A stretch of DNA of 64,000 nt, from assembly GCF_009709675.1 (NCBI RefSeq), contig NZ_WMLB01000037.1, forward strand, positions 1-64,000, given 5' to 3'. The stretch is from Agromyces bracchium (lineage in GTDB: Bacteria > Actinomycetota > Actinomycetes > Actinomycetales > Microbacteriaceae). The notes beneath the pieces are model-generated. The model searched no databases and was not told the DNA's origin. It worked only from the letters and a program-made list of their open reading frames with translations. Position numbers and translations under genes: made by a program. How positions within the stretch are numbered: the stretch's first letter is position 1; each line of letters begins with the position of its first letter. Of the stretch, positions 1 through 9,704 are shown piece by piece.

Positions 1-1
1 C

Positions 2-295
2 CCCGACCGCCCGACGGCGGTCTTCGCCGCGAACGACAACCTCGCGATCGGCGTGCTCACCGCGGCGAGCGGCCTCGGCCTCCGCATCGGCACCGACCTC
101 TCGATCGTCGGCTACAACGACATCCCCCTCGTCTCACGCCTGCCGGTGGCGCTCTCCTCGGTCCGCACGCCCTTCGAACAGATCGCCTCGACGGCGCTCG
201 AGCTGCTGCTGTCGCCGGAGGAGGGGGATCGGGGGATTCGGATGGCGCTGCCGAACCTCATTCCGCGAGCGTCGACGGCGCCGCCGGGGCGCTGA
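2..295 (+). CDS. LacI-family transcriptional regulator, C-terminal part (truncated by window start)
   Basis: The reading frame is open from base 2 and ends with TGA at 293-295. The 97 visible residues match the end of the periplasmic-binding-protein-like effector domain of LacI/GalR repressors. They run through FAANDNLAIGVL, then GLRIGTDLSIVGYNDIPL, then an SSVRTPFEQI stretch, the usual core and dimer-interface order in this family. The helix-turn-helix half lies outside the window, so neither the operator nor the inducing sugar can be inferred. It is read away from the low-G+C block that follows, and its regulated genes are probably upstream of the window. Family assignment is secure; specificity is unknown. 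Confidence 0.88.
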   Translation, partial: PDRPTAVFAANDNLAIGVLTAASGLGLRIGTDLSIVGYNDIPLVSRLPVALSSVRTPFEQIASTALELLLSPEEGDRGIRMALPNLIPRASTAPPGR

Positions 296-625
296 GGTCG
301 CGGGCGCGGTCGAAGACGGCACGGCGAAGCTGATGCTGGACCTCGCCGACTTCCTGTCGGAGAAGGTCGGCGCGTGGGGTGCCGACCTACACTTCGGTCG
401 CGGGTTGACGAGAAGCTCGCGTGCACGGCGATGGTCGGTACCAAGAAGAGGGAGGATCGCGTGGCCCAATTCGCCTCCCCGTTCTCTGCGCAAGAGGTGT
501 CACGACAGGTACGGCCTATCGTCCTGCGGGTCGGCCACCCCGCAGGATCCGCTCCCCGCGAGGGGTGGCGGGCGGATGCTCTACGACGGCGAGTCGTCAC
601 TTTTCGCGAACTCGTGAGTCCGATA
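296..625. other. 330-base gap, no convincing gene
   Basis: Several short open frames cross this stretch but none has a ribosome binding site or recognisable domain. A short protein-like patch (LMLDLADFLSEKVGAWGADLHFG, read on the plus strand around 330-396) could be a decayed gene fragment. A 9-bp hairpin (TCCTGCGGG at 522-530 pairing with CCCGCAGGA at 538-546) lies between the LacI tail and the convergent TPR gene and may act as a terminator. Base composition starts to drop here, so it is probably the left border of the low-G+C block. Confidence 0.4.
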
Positions 626-2404
626 TTAGAGCCTCATGGGCCATTCATACCCGCGCTTCACTGCCACGTGTTCGAGCCGCAGAAACTCCGGGCGATCACG
701 CCAATCATCAGGTAGTTGTACGGGTGGAAGTGAAACCGCACTCAGCATCGTCGCATCCGTCGCGTCCAGCAGACCGAGCTGCCGAACAACCATCGCCTGA
801 TACACGGTCATAAGGCTTCGTGAATCCGGATCACTCTTCTCGGCAAGCTCCGCCGCCTGGCGATAGAGCTTCATCCCATGCGTAACCTGTCCAACTGACA
901 AGTAGGCGAGGCCCAGTGTTGCTTTGAGTACGAAGTCAGTTTCGGCGTGTGGCTCCAGAACCTCAATCACCTCATTGCCGAACCCCGCCATCGCAAGCAC
1001 ATACGACGCATTATTGATGAGCGTCAAGTCATCGCTAGCCTCGGCCAAGGCCCGACGAGCAAGGTCAACCACCCGTGGCCAGTCTTCCTGCCCGATCCCA
1101 GACGCAATCAGTACAGCGGTCCATGCCCTAGAATTTTCTGGCTCGGCGGTCATCCATTCGGAGGCAAGCGCGGCAGCCTGCGCGTTATCTCCCTCCAGTG
1201 ATGCAATCTCATACTCCACGAACGCTCGACGGGCCGCAGGCATTTGATCGCGCAATCGCCCAAACGCCTGTCGGAGCACCCGGGCGTGCTTCTTTCGGTA
1301 CGACACCTGCGCCAGACTGGCGACTATCACGTCGCTCGTCGGAAACTCATCGTGCAATTTGATGAGCTCGGCAATGGCTTCCTCGCGGCTAATCTTTCCA
1401 CGCAAGACACGAAGGCGAATGAGATTACTTTCGACTTCGGCGATCGTCTCCCGATCGTCCTCAGAACGCGCTCGGGCACTGGCTTGCTGCAGCAACTTCA
1501 TGGCTCGTGCAACGTCATTGCGAGCGAGTCTGGCTCGAGCTTTTAGTACGATAAGGCGCGTCGGGGGATCAACGCCGAGTCGTTCTAGGGCATCAACCTC
1601 ATCATCAAATCGCTCAATTGAATCCTCAGCGAGAAGCAACTCGAGATAATGCAGAGCCACGTCTTGGCGACCGGGTGATGAACGCGTAGCCTGCAGCGCA
1701 GCCTGGAGAGCTTTTCTGCGAGCTCCCATTGTCCAGAGGGCGATCGAAAGATTGAACGCAGAGTCGGCGTCATCCGGCGCGTGGCGAAGGGCGGCTCGCA
1801 GGTGAGGTACGGCAGCCTGACTCTTGCCCTCTAGCGCGAGCATGAAACCCAGCACGGCATCACGTTCTGGGGCTTCAGCGGCATCCACGAAGGCGTGCGC
1901 TTCATCCCATCTGCCTGCACTCGCCAGGGTCGCTCCGACGACGAGCCTCAGCTGGTTGCTTAGCGGAAGGTTCATGGCGAATCCCAGCGCATCGTCCGCG
2001 CGGTCAGACCTGAAGAGCACCTCAAGGGCCAGCCGCGCCGACATCGGGTCAGCCGCTTCCGACGTCGAGCTGTTCGACTGTGATACGCATGCACGGAGCG
2101 CCTCGGTGGCCGACTCGATTGCAGCCTTCTGCTCACCAGCGATCTCGAAGGCCTGCGCAAGCCCGGATAGCGTGGTGGAGTTTCGGTCACGCTCAACCTG
2201 TGCCTGGGCTGCTTCTACCGTTATCGAGATGTTGGCCTCAATAGCCCGGCGTACAGCTTCGGACTCGCGACGCCGAGCGCCATGGACCGGCGTCGAGCCG
2301 AACTGACGGCGTTTTGTGCCGGGAGGGACTGGCTGAGCCGACTCCGCGACGAAAGCTGCATCGGCGTCATTCACCGACAGTATTCCGAGTCCGAATCCGT
2401 TCAT
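626..2404 (-). CDS. Large TPR-type helical repeat protein, third gene of the XRE-kinase-TPR operon
   Basis: A 592-residue soluble protein with no signal peptide or membrane segment. From about residue 55 to 560 it is a run of helical hairpins with TPR-like spacing and residues (for example LSGLAQAFEIAGEQKAAIESATEAL, and later ATLGLAYLSVGQVTHGMKLYRQAAELAEKS). The 50-residue N-terminus is not TPR-like, and the C-terminus ends in a conserved-looking RLEHVAVKRGYEWPMRL tail. The start overlaps the kinase stop in an ATGA (2401-2404), so translation is coupled. It is probably a scaffold, sensor or substrate for the kinase. Codon use and G+C are lower than in the flanking genes, which suggests transfer. 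I cannot name a family beyond TPR. Confidence 0.75.
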   Translation of the reverse strand: MNGFGLGILSVNDADAAFVAESAQPVPPGTKRRQFGSTPVHGARRRESEAVRRAIEANISITVEAAQAQVERDRNSTTLSGLAQAFEIAGEQKAAIESATEALRACVSQSNSSTSEAADPMSARLALEVLFRSDRADDALGFAMNLPLSNQLRLVVGATLASAGRWDEAHAFVDAAEAPERDAVLGFMLALEGKSQAAVPHLRAALRHAPDDADSAFNLSIALWTMGARRKALQAALQATRSSPGRQDVALHYLELLLAEDSIERFDDEVDALERLGVDPPTRLIVLKARARLARNDVARAMKLLQQASARARSEDDRETIAEVESNLIRLRVLRGKISREEAIAELIKLHDEFPTSDVIVASLAQVSYRKKHARVLRQAFGRLRDQMPAARRAFVEYEIASLEGDNAQAAALASEWMTAEPENSRAWTAVLIASGIGQEDWPRVVDLARRALAEASDDLTLINNASYVLAMAGFGNEVIEVLEPHAETDFVLKATLGLAYLSVGQVTHGMKLYRQAAELAEKSDPDSRSLMTVYQAMVVRQLGLLDATDATMLSAVSLPPVQLPDDWRDRPEFLRLEHVAVKRGYEWPMRL

Positions 2405-3498
2405 CAGGCTGAGACCTCCAATCTGTTGTTCGATCGCGCTGCTGCTCTGTGTTCGATCTCGAGACGCTTGATCAAGATGTCAACTCTGCGCAATATCCAT
2501 TCCAGGCCATCTCGATTGAGGCGATCACGCCTGTACGGTGACCGAGTGAGACGCGCTTTTGCAACGGGGTGACAGAGGGTACTGAGCAAGACCTTGACGT
2601 CGACTTGAATTGATCTGGGCAGGACTTCGACGAGATCCGCGATGACCTTGCGAAACTTCAGATCAAGGGAGGAAAGATCTCGTCGACGTCCGGCGATGAG
2701 ATCGAGCTCTGCCTCGGTTAGAATCGCCCGGATATCCCCAAGTGCGAGCGAGGACATCGGGTGTCCCGAGATCAATTCAACGAGCAATGAACCGAGCCCG
2801 TAATAGTCCGCCGCGATGAAGTCTTCCGCGGCTGAACCACCCTGCAGGTACAAGTACTCGGGCGGTGCAAACCGCATGTCTCCGCGACCGTGAAGGTATT
2901 CGACGGGTGCACGACTCGCGGGGCTCCGCATGTCCTTCGCGCGGCCAAGATCCGCCCAGCGTGCGTGCGTTTGATTCTGGCGAATCATCAATAGACAGTT
3001 GCTGCTCTTTAGATCTCGGTGCGCGACAGCGCGGAGGTGCATCTGATGTAGAGCTTTGACTGCGCTGCGCCAGATCTTGAGCTTCTCGATCCATCCAAGC
3101 CTTGCTCGCGCCACGGGATTGCTGATGAGTTCGTCGAGTGAGCCGGATGCCATCGTCAGAACGTGGTAGTGCACTGCCATCGGGACGATAACTCCCGCGA
3201 TGCCGGTGCACATGTCGATATGGTGAACATCACCATCCACATAGCCAATAACTCCCTCGCAGGAGTTCAGCTGTTGTAACAGGATGCCCTCGTTCTGAAA
3301 GTCCAGGATAGCTTCAGCGTTTGCGCCGGGGATCAGAACCTTCACCGCGAATCGACCGTTGGTGGAATGGTTAACTGCTTCGAATACAAGCCCGAACGTG
3401 CCGGCGCCGAGGAAACGTTCCAGCGTGTACGGACCGAAATTCTGTCCCGTGAGGATCGCCACCCAAGGCGCAACCGTTGGGTTGAGCCCGGCCGTCAT
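2404..3498 (-). CDS. Soluble serine/threonine protein kinase, second gene of the XRE-kinase-TPR operon
   Basis: A 364-residue protein with a complete Hanks-type kinase core: glycine loop GAGTFG at 31-36, beta-3 lysine K53, alpha-C glutamate E70, catalytic HRDLKSSN at 160-167, metal-binding DLG (in place of DFG) at 183-185, and an FAPPEYL activation-segment end. All catalytic residues are present, so it should be active. Unlike PknA/PknB-type kinases it has no transmembrane helix and no PASTA domains; about 100 residues of unassigned helical sequence follow the core. It overlaps the upstream XRE gene and the downstream TPR gene by 4 bases each. Substrates are unknown; the TPR neighbour is the obvious partner. 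Confidence 0.9.
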   Translation of the reverse strand: MTAGLNPTVAPWVAILTGQNFGPYTLERFLGAGTFGLVFEAVNHSTNGRFAVKVLIPGANAEAILDFQNEGILLQQLNSCEGVIGYVDGDVHHIDMCTGIAGVIVPMAVHYHVLTMASGSLDELISNPVARARLGWIEKLKIWRSAVKALHQMHLRAVAHRDLKSSNCLLMIRQNQTHARWADLGRAKDMRSPASRAPVEYLHGRGDMRFAPPEYLYLQGGSAAEDFIAADYYGLGSLLVELISGHPMSSLALGDIRAILTEAELDLIAGRRRDLSSLDLKFRKVIADLVEVLPRSIQVDVKVLLSTLCHPVAKARLTRSPYRRDRLNRDGLEWILRRVDILIKRLEIEHRAAARSNNRLEVSA

Positions 3499-3785
3499 CC
3501 GCGATACTTGTTTCGCAGTCGGGCTAGTTCCTCGGGGTGTTCACGCAGGATCGAAACTACGTCTTCTGGCACCTGCCCCTGCGAGAGGTTGATTACTTCT
3601 GCGGGTACCTGGTAGTACGCGGAAAGGCGAGATACCGTGCCTTCGCCAACCGTCCGTTCGCCTCGCTCCATCCGAGACAACTGCGATGGCGTGACGCCGA
3701 TCTCGGAAGCTGCCGCGCGCAACGTTCTTCCTTGCTTGGTTCGAAGCTCGCGAAGGAGCGATGCTGCCGTGTCACCCCTCGTCAT
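3495..3785 (-). CDS. XRE-family helix-turn-helix regulator, first gene of the operon
   Basis: A 96-residue protein. Residues 10-65 form a Cro/CI-type helix-turn-helix (LRTKQGRTLRAAASEIGVTPSQLSRMERGERTV) followed by the typical short helix YYQVPAEVI. The C-terminal 30 residues are charged and carry no second domain. ATG at 3785 is the only sensible start. Its stop overlaps the kinase start (ATGA, 3495-3498). Leading an operon with a kinase and a TPR protein, it is likely an autoregulator of the three genes and possibly the kinase target, as in other XRE/kinase pairs. The functional pairing is inference. Confidence 0.85.
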   Translation of the reverse strand: MTRGDTAASLLRELRTKQGRTLRAAASEIGVTPSQLSRMERGERTVGEGTVSRLSAYYQVPAEVINLSQGQVPEDVVSILREHPEELARLRNKYRG

Positions 3786-3838
3786 CCCAGAAGTCTAGCT
3801 CGGAGTTGACAGTTCTGGCAACAGGCTCCACTCCGCCG

Positions 3839-3863
3839 GGAATACGGCGCTGGCCTCTTTGTT
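3839..3863 (+). promoter_or_regulatory. Candidate SigH/SigR-type stress promoter of the Clp gene
   Basis: GGAATA at 3839-3844 and GTT at 3861-3863 are separated by 16 bases, which fits the GGAAYA...GTT pattern of actinobacterial SigH/SigR promoters. It sits just upstream of a HAIR operator, the arrangement known for clpB and dnaK in mycobacteria. Confidence 0.5.
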
Positions 3864-3866
3864 AAA

Positions 3867-3887
3867 CTTGAGCGTACCCAACTCAAG
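3867..3887 (+). promoter_or_regulatory. HAIR operator for the heat-shock repressor HspR
   Basis: CTTGAGC (3867-3873), seven bases, then ACTCAAG (3881-3887). This matches the published HspR-associated inverted repeat CTTGAGT-N7-ACTCAAG at 13 of 14 arm positions. It lies 18 bases before the GTG start of the Clp gene, with an AGGAGGA ribosome site (3895-3901) in between, so HspR binding would block transcription directly. Confidence 0.85.
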
Positions 3888-3905
3888 TTCCCCAGGAGGA
3901 CCTAG

Positions 3906-6527
<2,622 letters not shown>

Positions 6528-6530
6528 CCC

Positions 6531-6574
6531 GGTGGTCGAGTAGCACCGCCGCAGGCGGCGCGTATCGAGACCAC
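6531..6574. repeat. Family-A palindromic element after the Clp gene
   Basis: It starts GGTGGTCGAGTAGC, contains a CCGCC/GGCGG hairpin core, and ends GCGTATCGAGACCACC. It begins 3 bases after the Clp stop codon. It is probably a REP-like element that also folds into RNA hairpins behind the gene. Confidence 0.8.
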
Positions 6575-6584
6575 CCCACGCCCC

Positions 6585-6628
6585 GAATCCCGGGAAATGG
6601 TTGCCTGACGCACCCTTTCCCGGGATTC
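6585..6628. repeat. Family-B hairpin (13-bp perfect stem)
   Basis: GAATCCCGGGAAA (6585-6597) pairs perfectly with TTTCCCGGGATTC (6616-6628) around an 18-base loop. The same core (cccgggaaatgg...tttcccggg) appears in diverged form twice at 12600-12802, so this is a repeated element as well as a likely transcription terminator for the Clp gene. Confidence 0.7.
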
Positions 6629-6661
6629 GTCGCATCTGCCCGCACCCTCCGCCGGAGAGTA

Positions 6662-6689
6662 TTGCACGAGTATCAGTTATAGCTATCAT
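6662..6689 (+). promoter_or_regulatory. Candidate promoter of the XRE antitoxin-like gene, leaderless
   Basis: TTGCAC (6662-6667), 16 bases, then TATCAT (6684-6689), inside an A+T-rich patch unlike its surroundings. The ATG at 6696 lies 6 bases after the -10, the spacing of leaderless actinobacterial transcripts; no ribosome site is visible. Confidence 0.5.
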
Positions 6690-6695
6690 TGATGC

Positions 6696-7274
6696 ATGTC
6701 CGACCTGATCCGCACCACCCGGGAGGAGCTCGGGCTCACCGGCGCCGAGCTCGCCGAGCGTCTCGGTGTCACCGCAGGCGCGATCTCGCAGATGGAACGG
6801 TCGGAGCGCGATGGCCGCATCAGGCTCGACACCCTCGAGCGCGCGCTTGGCGCGCTCGACCGGCGTCTCGACCTCGGCACAACTCCCACGACTGCGTACG
6901 CGGACTACGCCCCGGCTGCGGTCACGGACCAGGTCAACGATGCGCTCGACGAACGCGACGGCAGCTACGCGCTGCGACTCATCACGCACGCGGCATCCGT
7001 GTTGCGCGATGACGTCGAACAGCTGAGCGATGCCGAACTGGAGCGCCGGCCATCCCAGATCAAGGACTCGCGCTGGGAACAGCTGTTCCGAGCGGTCTAC
7101 GGCGACGCCATCCCCGAGCCACGGCGTCCCGACTGGGCGAAGCCGGAGCGGCTGAACCGACGCTGGTACGTCTCCCGATTCGCGCCGCTTCGCGAGAAGG
7201 CCAAGACCTCGACCCCGCAGCGCCTGCGCGACCTGAACATCTTCATCGACGAGAACTCGCTGTCGACGCGATGA
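6696..7274 (+). CDS. XRE-type antitoxin-like protein
   Basis: A 192-residue protein. Residues 1-60 are an XRE helix-turn-helix (REELGLTGAELAERLGVTAGAISQMERSE). The rest is a helical domain ending in TPQRLRDLNIFIDENSLSTR. An N-terminal HTH with a helical second domain and an ATGA overlap to a following gene is the layout of antitoxins paired with nucleotidyltransferase-like toxins; that family link is from memory and not certain. The following gene is broken, so this is probably an orphan antitoxin or a repressor kept for its own sake. The promoter looks leaderless. Confidence 0.65.
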   Translation: MSDLIRTTREELGLTGAELAERLGVTAGAISQMERSERDGRIRLDTLERALGALDRRLDLGTTPTTAYADYAPAAVTDQVNDALDERDGSYALRLITHAASVLRDDVEQLSDAELERRPSQIKDSRWEQLFRAVYGDAIPEPRRPDWAKPERLNRRWYVSRFAPLREKAKTSTPQRLRDLNIFIDENSLSTR

Positions 7275-7384
7275 AGCACGAATTCGACGTGCAGACCGTC
7301 CGCGACCTCCTTGACGAGCTCAATCGGCGACTCGAGGAACGGGGCGTTCCGGCACCATCCGCGTCGGGTACGCGCAGAGCGTGA
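7271..7384 (+). pseudogene. Truncated partner (toxin-like) gene remnant
   Basis: ATG at 7271 overlaps the antitoxin-like stop (ATGA). It encodes MKHEFDVQTVRDLLDELNRR and then LEERGVPA before a short unrelated tail and a stop at codon 38. The first 27 residues look like the genuine N-terminus of a larger enzyme. A second frame then reads TIRVGYAQSVIDDVRGRRH to a stop. This is best explained by a large internal deletion or frameshift. The intact family is probably a nucleotidyltransferase-like toxin, but too little remains to prove it. Confidence 0.5.
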
Positions 7385-7535
7385 TCGACGACGTCCGCGG
7401 GCGACGACACTGACAGGGCCGATGAGCACCGTCGCAGGCATACGGGGGATCGATTCCGTTCCGTGATCCATCGGGTGGGGTCGGCCCGCTACGTTTGGGG
7501 AGCGGCGACCCCGATGACCGCAGATGGAGCCCTGC

Positions 7536-8462
7536 ATGTCCATTGACGCTGCCCGATCCTGGCTGTGGCGCCGCCCGCTCGCGATCGCTGTGCTGCTTGT
7601 CGTCTCGGTGGTGTCCGCAGCCGGTGCGACCGGCATCCGAGCGCTCGGCCTGGATGCCGAGGCCCGTGCCGAACTCACCGTTGAGCGCGATCGACTTCTC
7701 AGCGAGATCGAGATGGCGAACGTGCGCGTCGACGCCGACCGCGCGATGGCCGAGGAGGCCGACCGCTGCGCCCGCGACGGCGCGAACCTGCTGCAGCCCG
7801 CAGTTGCCCAACCCGGCCGCTTCGCGGGCCCGACGATCACGATGGGCACCGCGGCCATCATCCGAGCGGGCGCGGAGGCGAGTCTCGCCGAGCCGGCCGC
7901 CGTCGTCATCGAGCTACTCGAGTACTCCGACGCCTCCGGCCCCACGCGCGACCAGCTCGTCGACGAGATCCACCTGCTCGGCGACCTCCGTGCGGCGATC
8001 GGAACGGAATCGGCCCGCATGCGCCTCGCCGCGATCGAGCGGCACGCGGCGTGCGAGTCGGCGAGGCGCGCCACCGCCGCCGTGGTCGCCGACATCGATG
8101 CACTGACGAACCGCGTCGTCGCGGCCTCGAAGAAGGCCTCCGCCGAATCCGTCGCCCAGCTCCGGTCGGCACGCGAGGCCGTCCTCGCCGAGGCAGGCGA
8201 TGGCGCCGGCCTCGCGGCGGTTCCGCGCTGGCTGCTCGCGGCATCCGCGGCCGAGAAATCGCACGAGGACGCGGTCGCTGCCGAGAAGGCGGCTGCCGAG
8301 GAGGCGGCGAGGAAGGCCGCGGAGGAGGCCGCGTCGCAGGCCACCGCGCCGTGGTGGGGCCCGTCGCGCGAGGTGCCGCTTCCGGACGGCTGCATCGGGG
8401 TGATCTCGGTGGACCCGGTCACAGGCTCCAAGCTGCTGGACTGCCCCGATCGACCCGTCTGA
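7536..8462 (+). CDS. Membrane-anchored coiled-coil protein of unknown function
   Basis: About 308 residues. One transmembrane segment near the N-terminus (LAIAVLLVVSVVSAAGATGI) is followed by a largely helical, coiled-coil extracytoplasmic region, an AEKAAAEEAARKAAEEAA linker near residue 265, and a proline- and tryptophan-containing tail with two cysteines (GCIGV, LLDCPD). I chose ATG 7536 because GGAG at 7526-7529 gives a proper ribosome site; an in-frame ATG at 7524 is possible. It stands alone between the broken toxin region and a TetR gene. I recognise no domain; similar alanine-rich coiled-coil proteins in this group are only called hypothetical. Confidence 0.7.
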   Translation: MSIDAARSWLWRRPLAIAVLLVVSVVSAAGATGIRALGLDAEARAELTVERDRLLSEIEMANVRVDADRAMAEEADRCARDGANLLQPAVAQPGRFAGPTITMGTAAIIRAGAEASLAEPAAVVIELLEYSDASGPTRDQLVDEIHLLGDLRAAIGTESARMRLAAIERHAACESARRATAAVVADIDALTNRVVAASKKASAESVAQLRSAREAVLAEAGDGAGLAAVPRWLLAASAAEKSHEDAVAAEKAAAEEAARKAAEEAASQATAPWWGPSREVPLPDGCIGVISVDPVTGSKLLDCPDRPV

Positions 8463-8497
8463 TTCTGGGAGGCGGATGTCGTCCGCCGCGATCGAGA

Positions 8498-9148
8498 TCA
8501 CCGATGCGGCTCGGCGAGCATCGCCTCCGCCGCGGTCGTGACGATCCAGTCGACCAGCCGTTCGAACGGCCATCCTCGTTCCTGTCGCAGCTGGACCCAC
8601 AGGGCGTCACCGCAGAGGGTCAGCAGCACGTCGGTCGCCGTGTCCACGGTGACGCCCTCGCGGAGAGGCCCCTTGCCGGCCACCATCTCGACGACCTGAC
8701 GATAACCGGTGGACTGCATTCCGTCGTGGTACCGATGGACGGCCATCACCTCCTCGTCGGTCAGCGCGGCCGCCCGCAGGACCTCAGAGACCGGCGCGGC
8801 GCGCTCGAGCAACGGGGCGGCGCCTCGGATGAACGATTCGAGCGCGGCCCGCGCCGTCGGCGCCGCCTGGGCCGCCGCCCACCACTCGCTCTGCTGCGGA
8901 ACGGTCGGATCGTCGGGCCCGAGCACGGCGTCGTCGATCACCGCGCTGATGAGCGCGGTCTTCGTGTGGAACACGAAGTAGACCGTCTGGTTGGCGACGC
9001 CCGCGCGCCGGGCGATCGCAGCCATGGTCGCGCCATGGAAGCCGCGTTCCAGGAACTCGCGGTGCGCGGCATCCAGGATCTTGCGCCGGGTCTGCCGTGC
9101 CTGATCGCGTCGTGTGCTGCCCTTGTCGCTGGTCACGGTCGAGAGCAT
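8498..9148 (-). CDS. TetR/AcrR-family transcriptional repressor
   Basis: A 216-residue protein. The N-terminal HTH (QTRRKILDAAHREFLERGFHGATMAAIARRAGVANQTVYFVFHTK) is typical TetR. The rest is the helical ligand-binding and dimerisation domain. I chose ATG 9148 rather than GTG 9160 because the latter start codon lies inside a perfect operator palindrome (9158-9178). It is divergent from an SRPBCC-domain gene, which it probably controls together with itself. The ligand is unknown. Confidence 0.88.
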   Translation of the reverse strand: MLSTVTSDKGSTRRDQARQTRRKILDAAHREFLERGFHGATMAAIARRAGVANQTVYFVFHTKTALISAVIDDAVLGPDDPTVPQQSEWWAAAQAAPTARAALESFIRGAAPLLERAAPVSEVLRAAALTDEEVMAVHRYHDGMQSTGYRQVVEMVAGKGPLREGVTVDTATDVLLTLCGDALWVQLRQERGWPFERLVDWIVTTAAEAMLAEPHR

Positions 9149-9157
9149 AGTGCGCCC

Positions 9158-9178
9158 CACTAGAGCGACGCTCTAGTG
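9158..9178. promoter_or_regulatory. TetR operator between the TetR and SRPBCC genes
   Basis: Perfect inverted repeat: CACTAGAGC (9158-9166) and GCTCTAGTG (9170-9178) around a 3-base centre GAC. It lies in the 60-base divergent intergenic region, 10 bases upstream of the chosen TetR start. Confidence 0.8.
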
Positions 9179-9208
9179 AAACACTACGATCTGAACAAGG
9201 GGGCACCG

Positions 9209-9676
9209 ATGTTCACCATCGAGTCTCACGTCGTCATCGCGCGGGCACCTGAAGACGTGTTCCGGTTCGTCGCGGATCAGACGAACGCTCCGAAGTGGCA
9301 GTCGGGGCTCATCGAGGTACGCCGGCTCACCCCCGGGCCGATCGGAGTCGGAACCGAGCAGGCCTTCGTCCGGCGGGTCGCCGGGCGGCGTTTCGAGGCT
9401 CGCAACCGGTTCGTCCGGTTCGAGCCGGGTCGCCTCGTCGCCTTCGAGATCAACGACGGGTCGATCTCCGGCGACGTCGAGTACCGCGTCGAGCCGCACT
9501 CCGCTGGAACGCTCCTCACGTGCGTCATGCGCATGACCACGCACGGACTCACCCGACTCGCCGAGCCCATCCTGCGGCGCGCGATCGAGCGTGAGGTGCG
9601 GCAGAGTGATCCGGAGCTGGTCGCGATCCTCGAGTCCGAGGCCGAATCCTCGGCGGGTCTGGCATCCGCGGCGTAG
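9209..9676 (+). CDS. SRPBCC-fold (START/Bet v 1-like) protein
   Basis: A 155-residue protein beginning MFTIESHVVIARAPEDVFRFVADQTNAPKW, the standard opening of polyketide-cyclase/dehydrase-like SRPBCC proteins. Alternating strands and a long C-terminal helix (RLAEPILRRAIEREVRQ) follow. The family binds small hydrophobic ligands in a deep cavity. ATG 9209 is preferred over an upstream in-frame ATG at 9176 because it has an AAGGGGG ribosome site and leaves the operator outside the gene. It is probably controlled by the divergent TetR protein; whether it transports or converts the ligand cannot be told. Confidence 0.85.
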   Translation: MFTIESHVVIARAPEDVFRFVADQTNAPKWQSGLIEVRRLTPGPIGVGTEQAFVRRVAGRRFEARNRFVRFEPGRLVAFEINDGSISGDVEYRVEPHSAGTLLTCVMRMTTHGLTRLAEPILRRAIEREVRQSDPELVAILESEAESSAGLASAA

Positions 9677-9704
9677 CGCCGCGCGCGGCGTCGGGCACCC
9701 CCCC

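Noticed and set aside
53-295. A separate 80-residue protein starting at GTG 53
   Set aside because: The frame is open upstream to base 2 and continues the LacI fold, so it is the tail of a longer gene.
2404-3498. PknB-type membrane kinase
   Set aside because: No transmembrane helix and no PASTA repeats; the protein ends in a soluble helical region.
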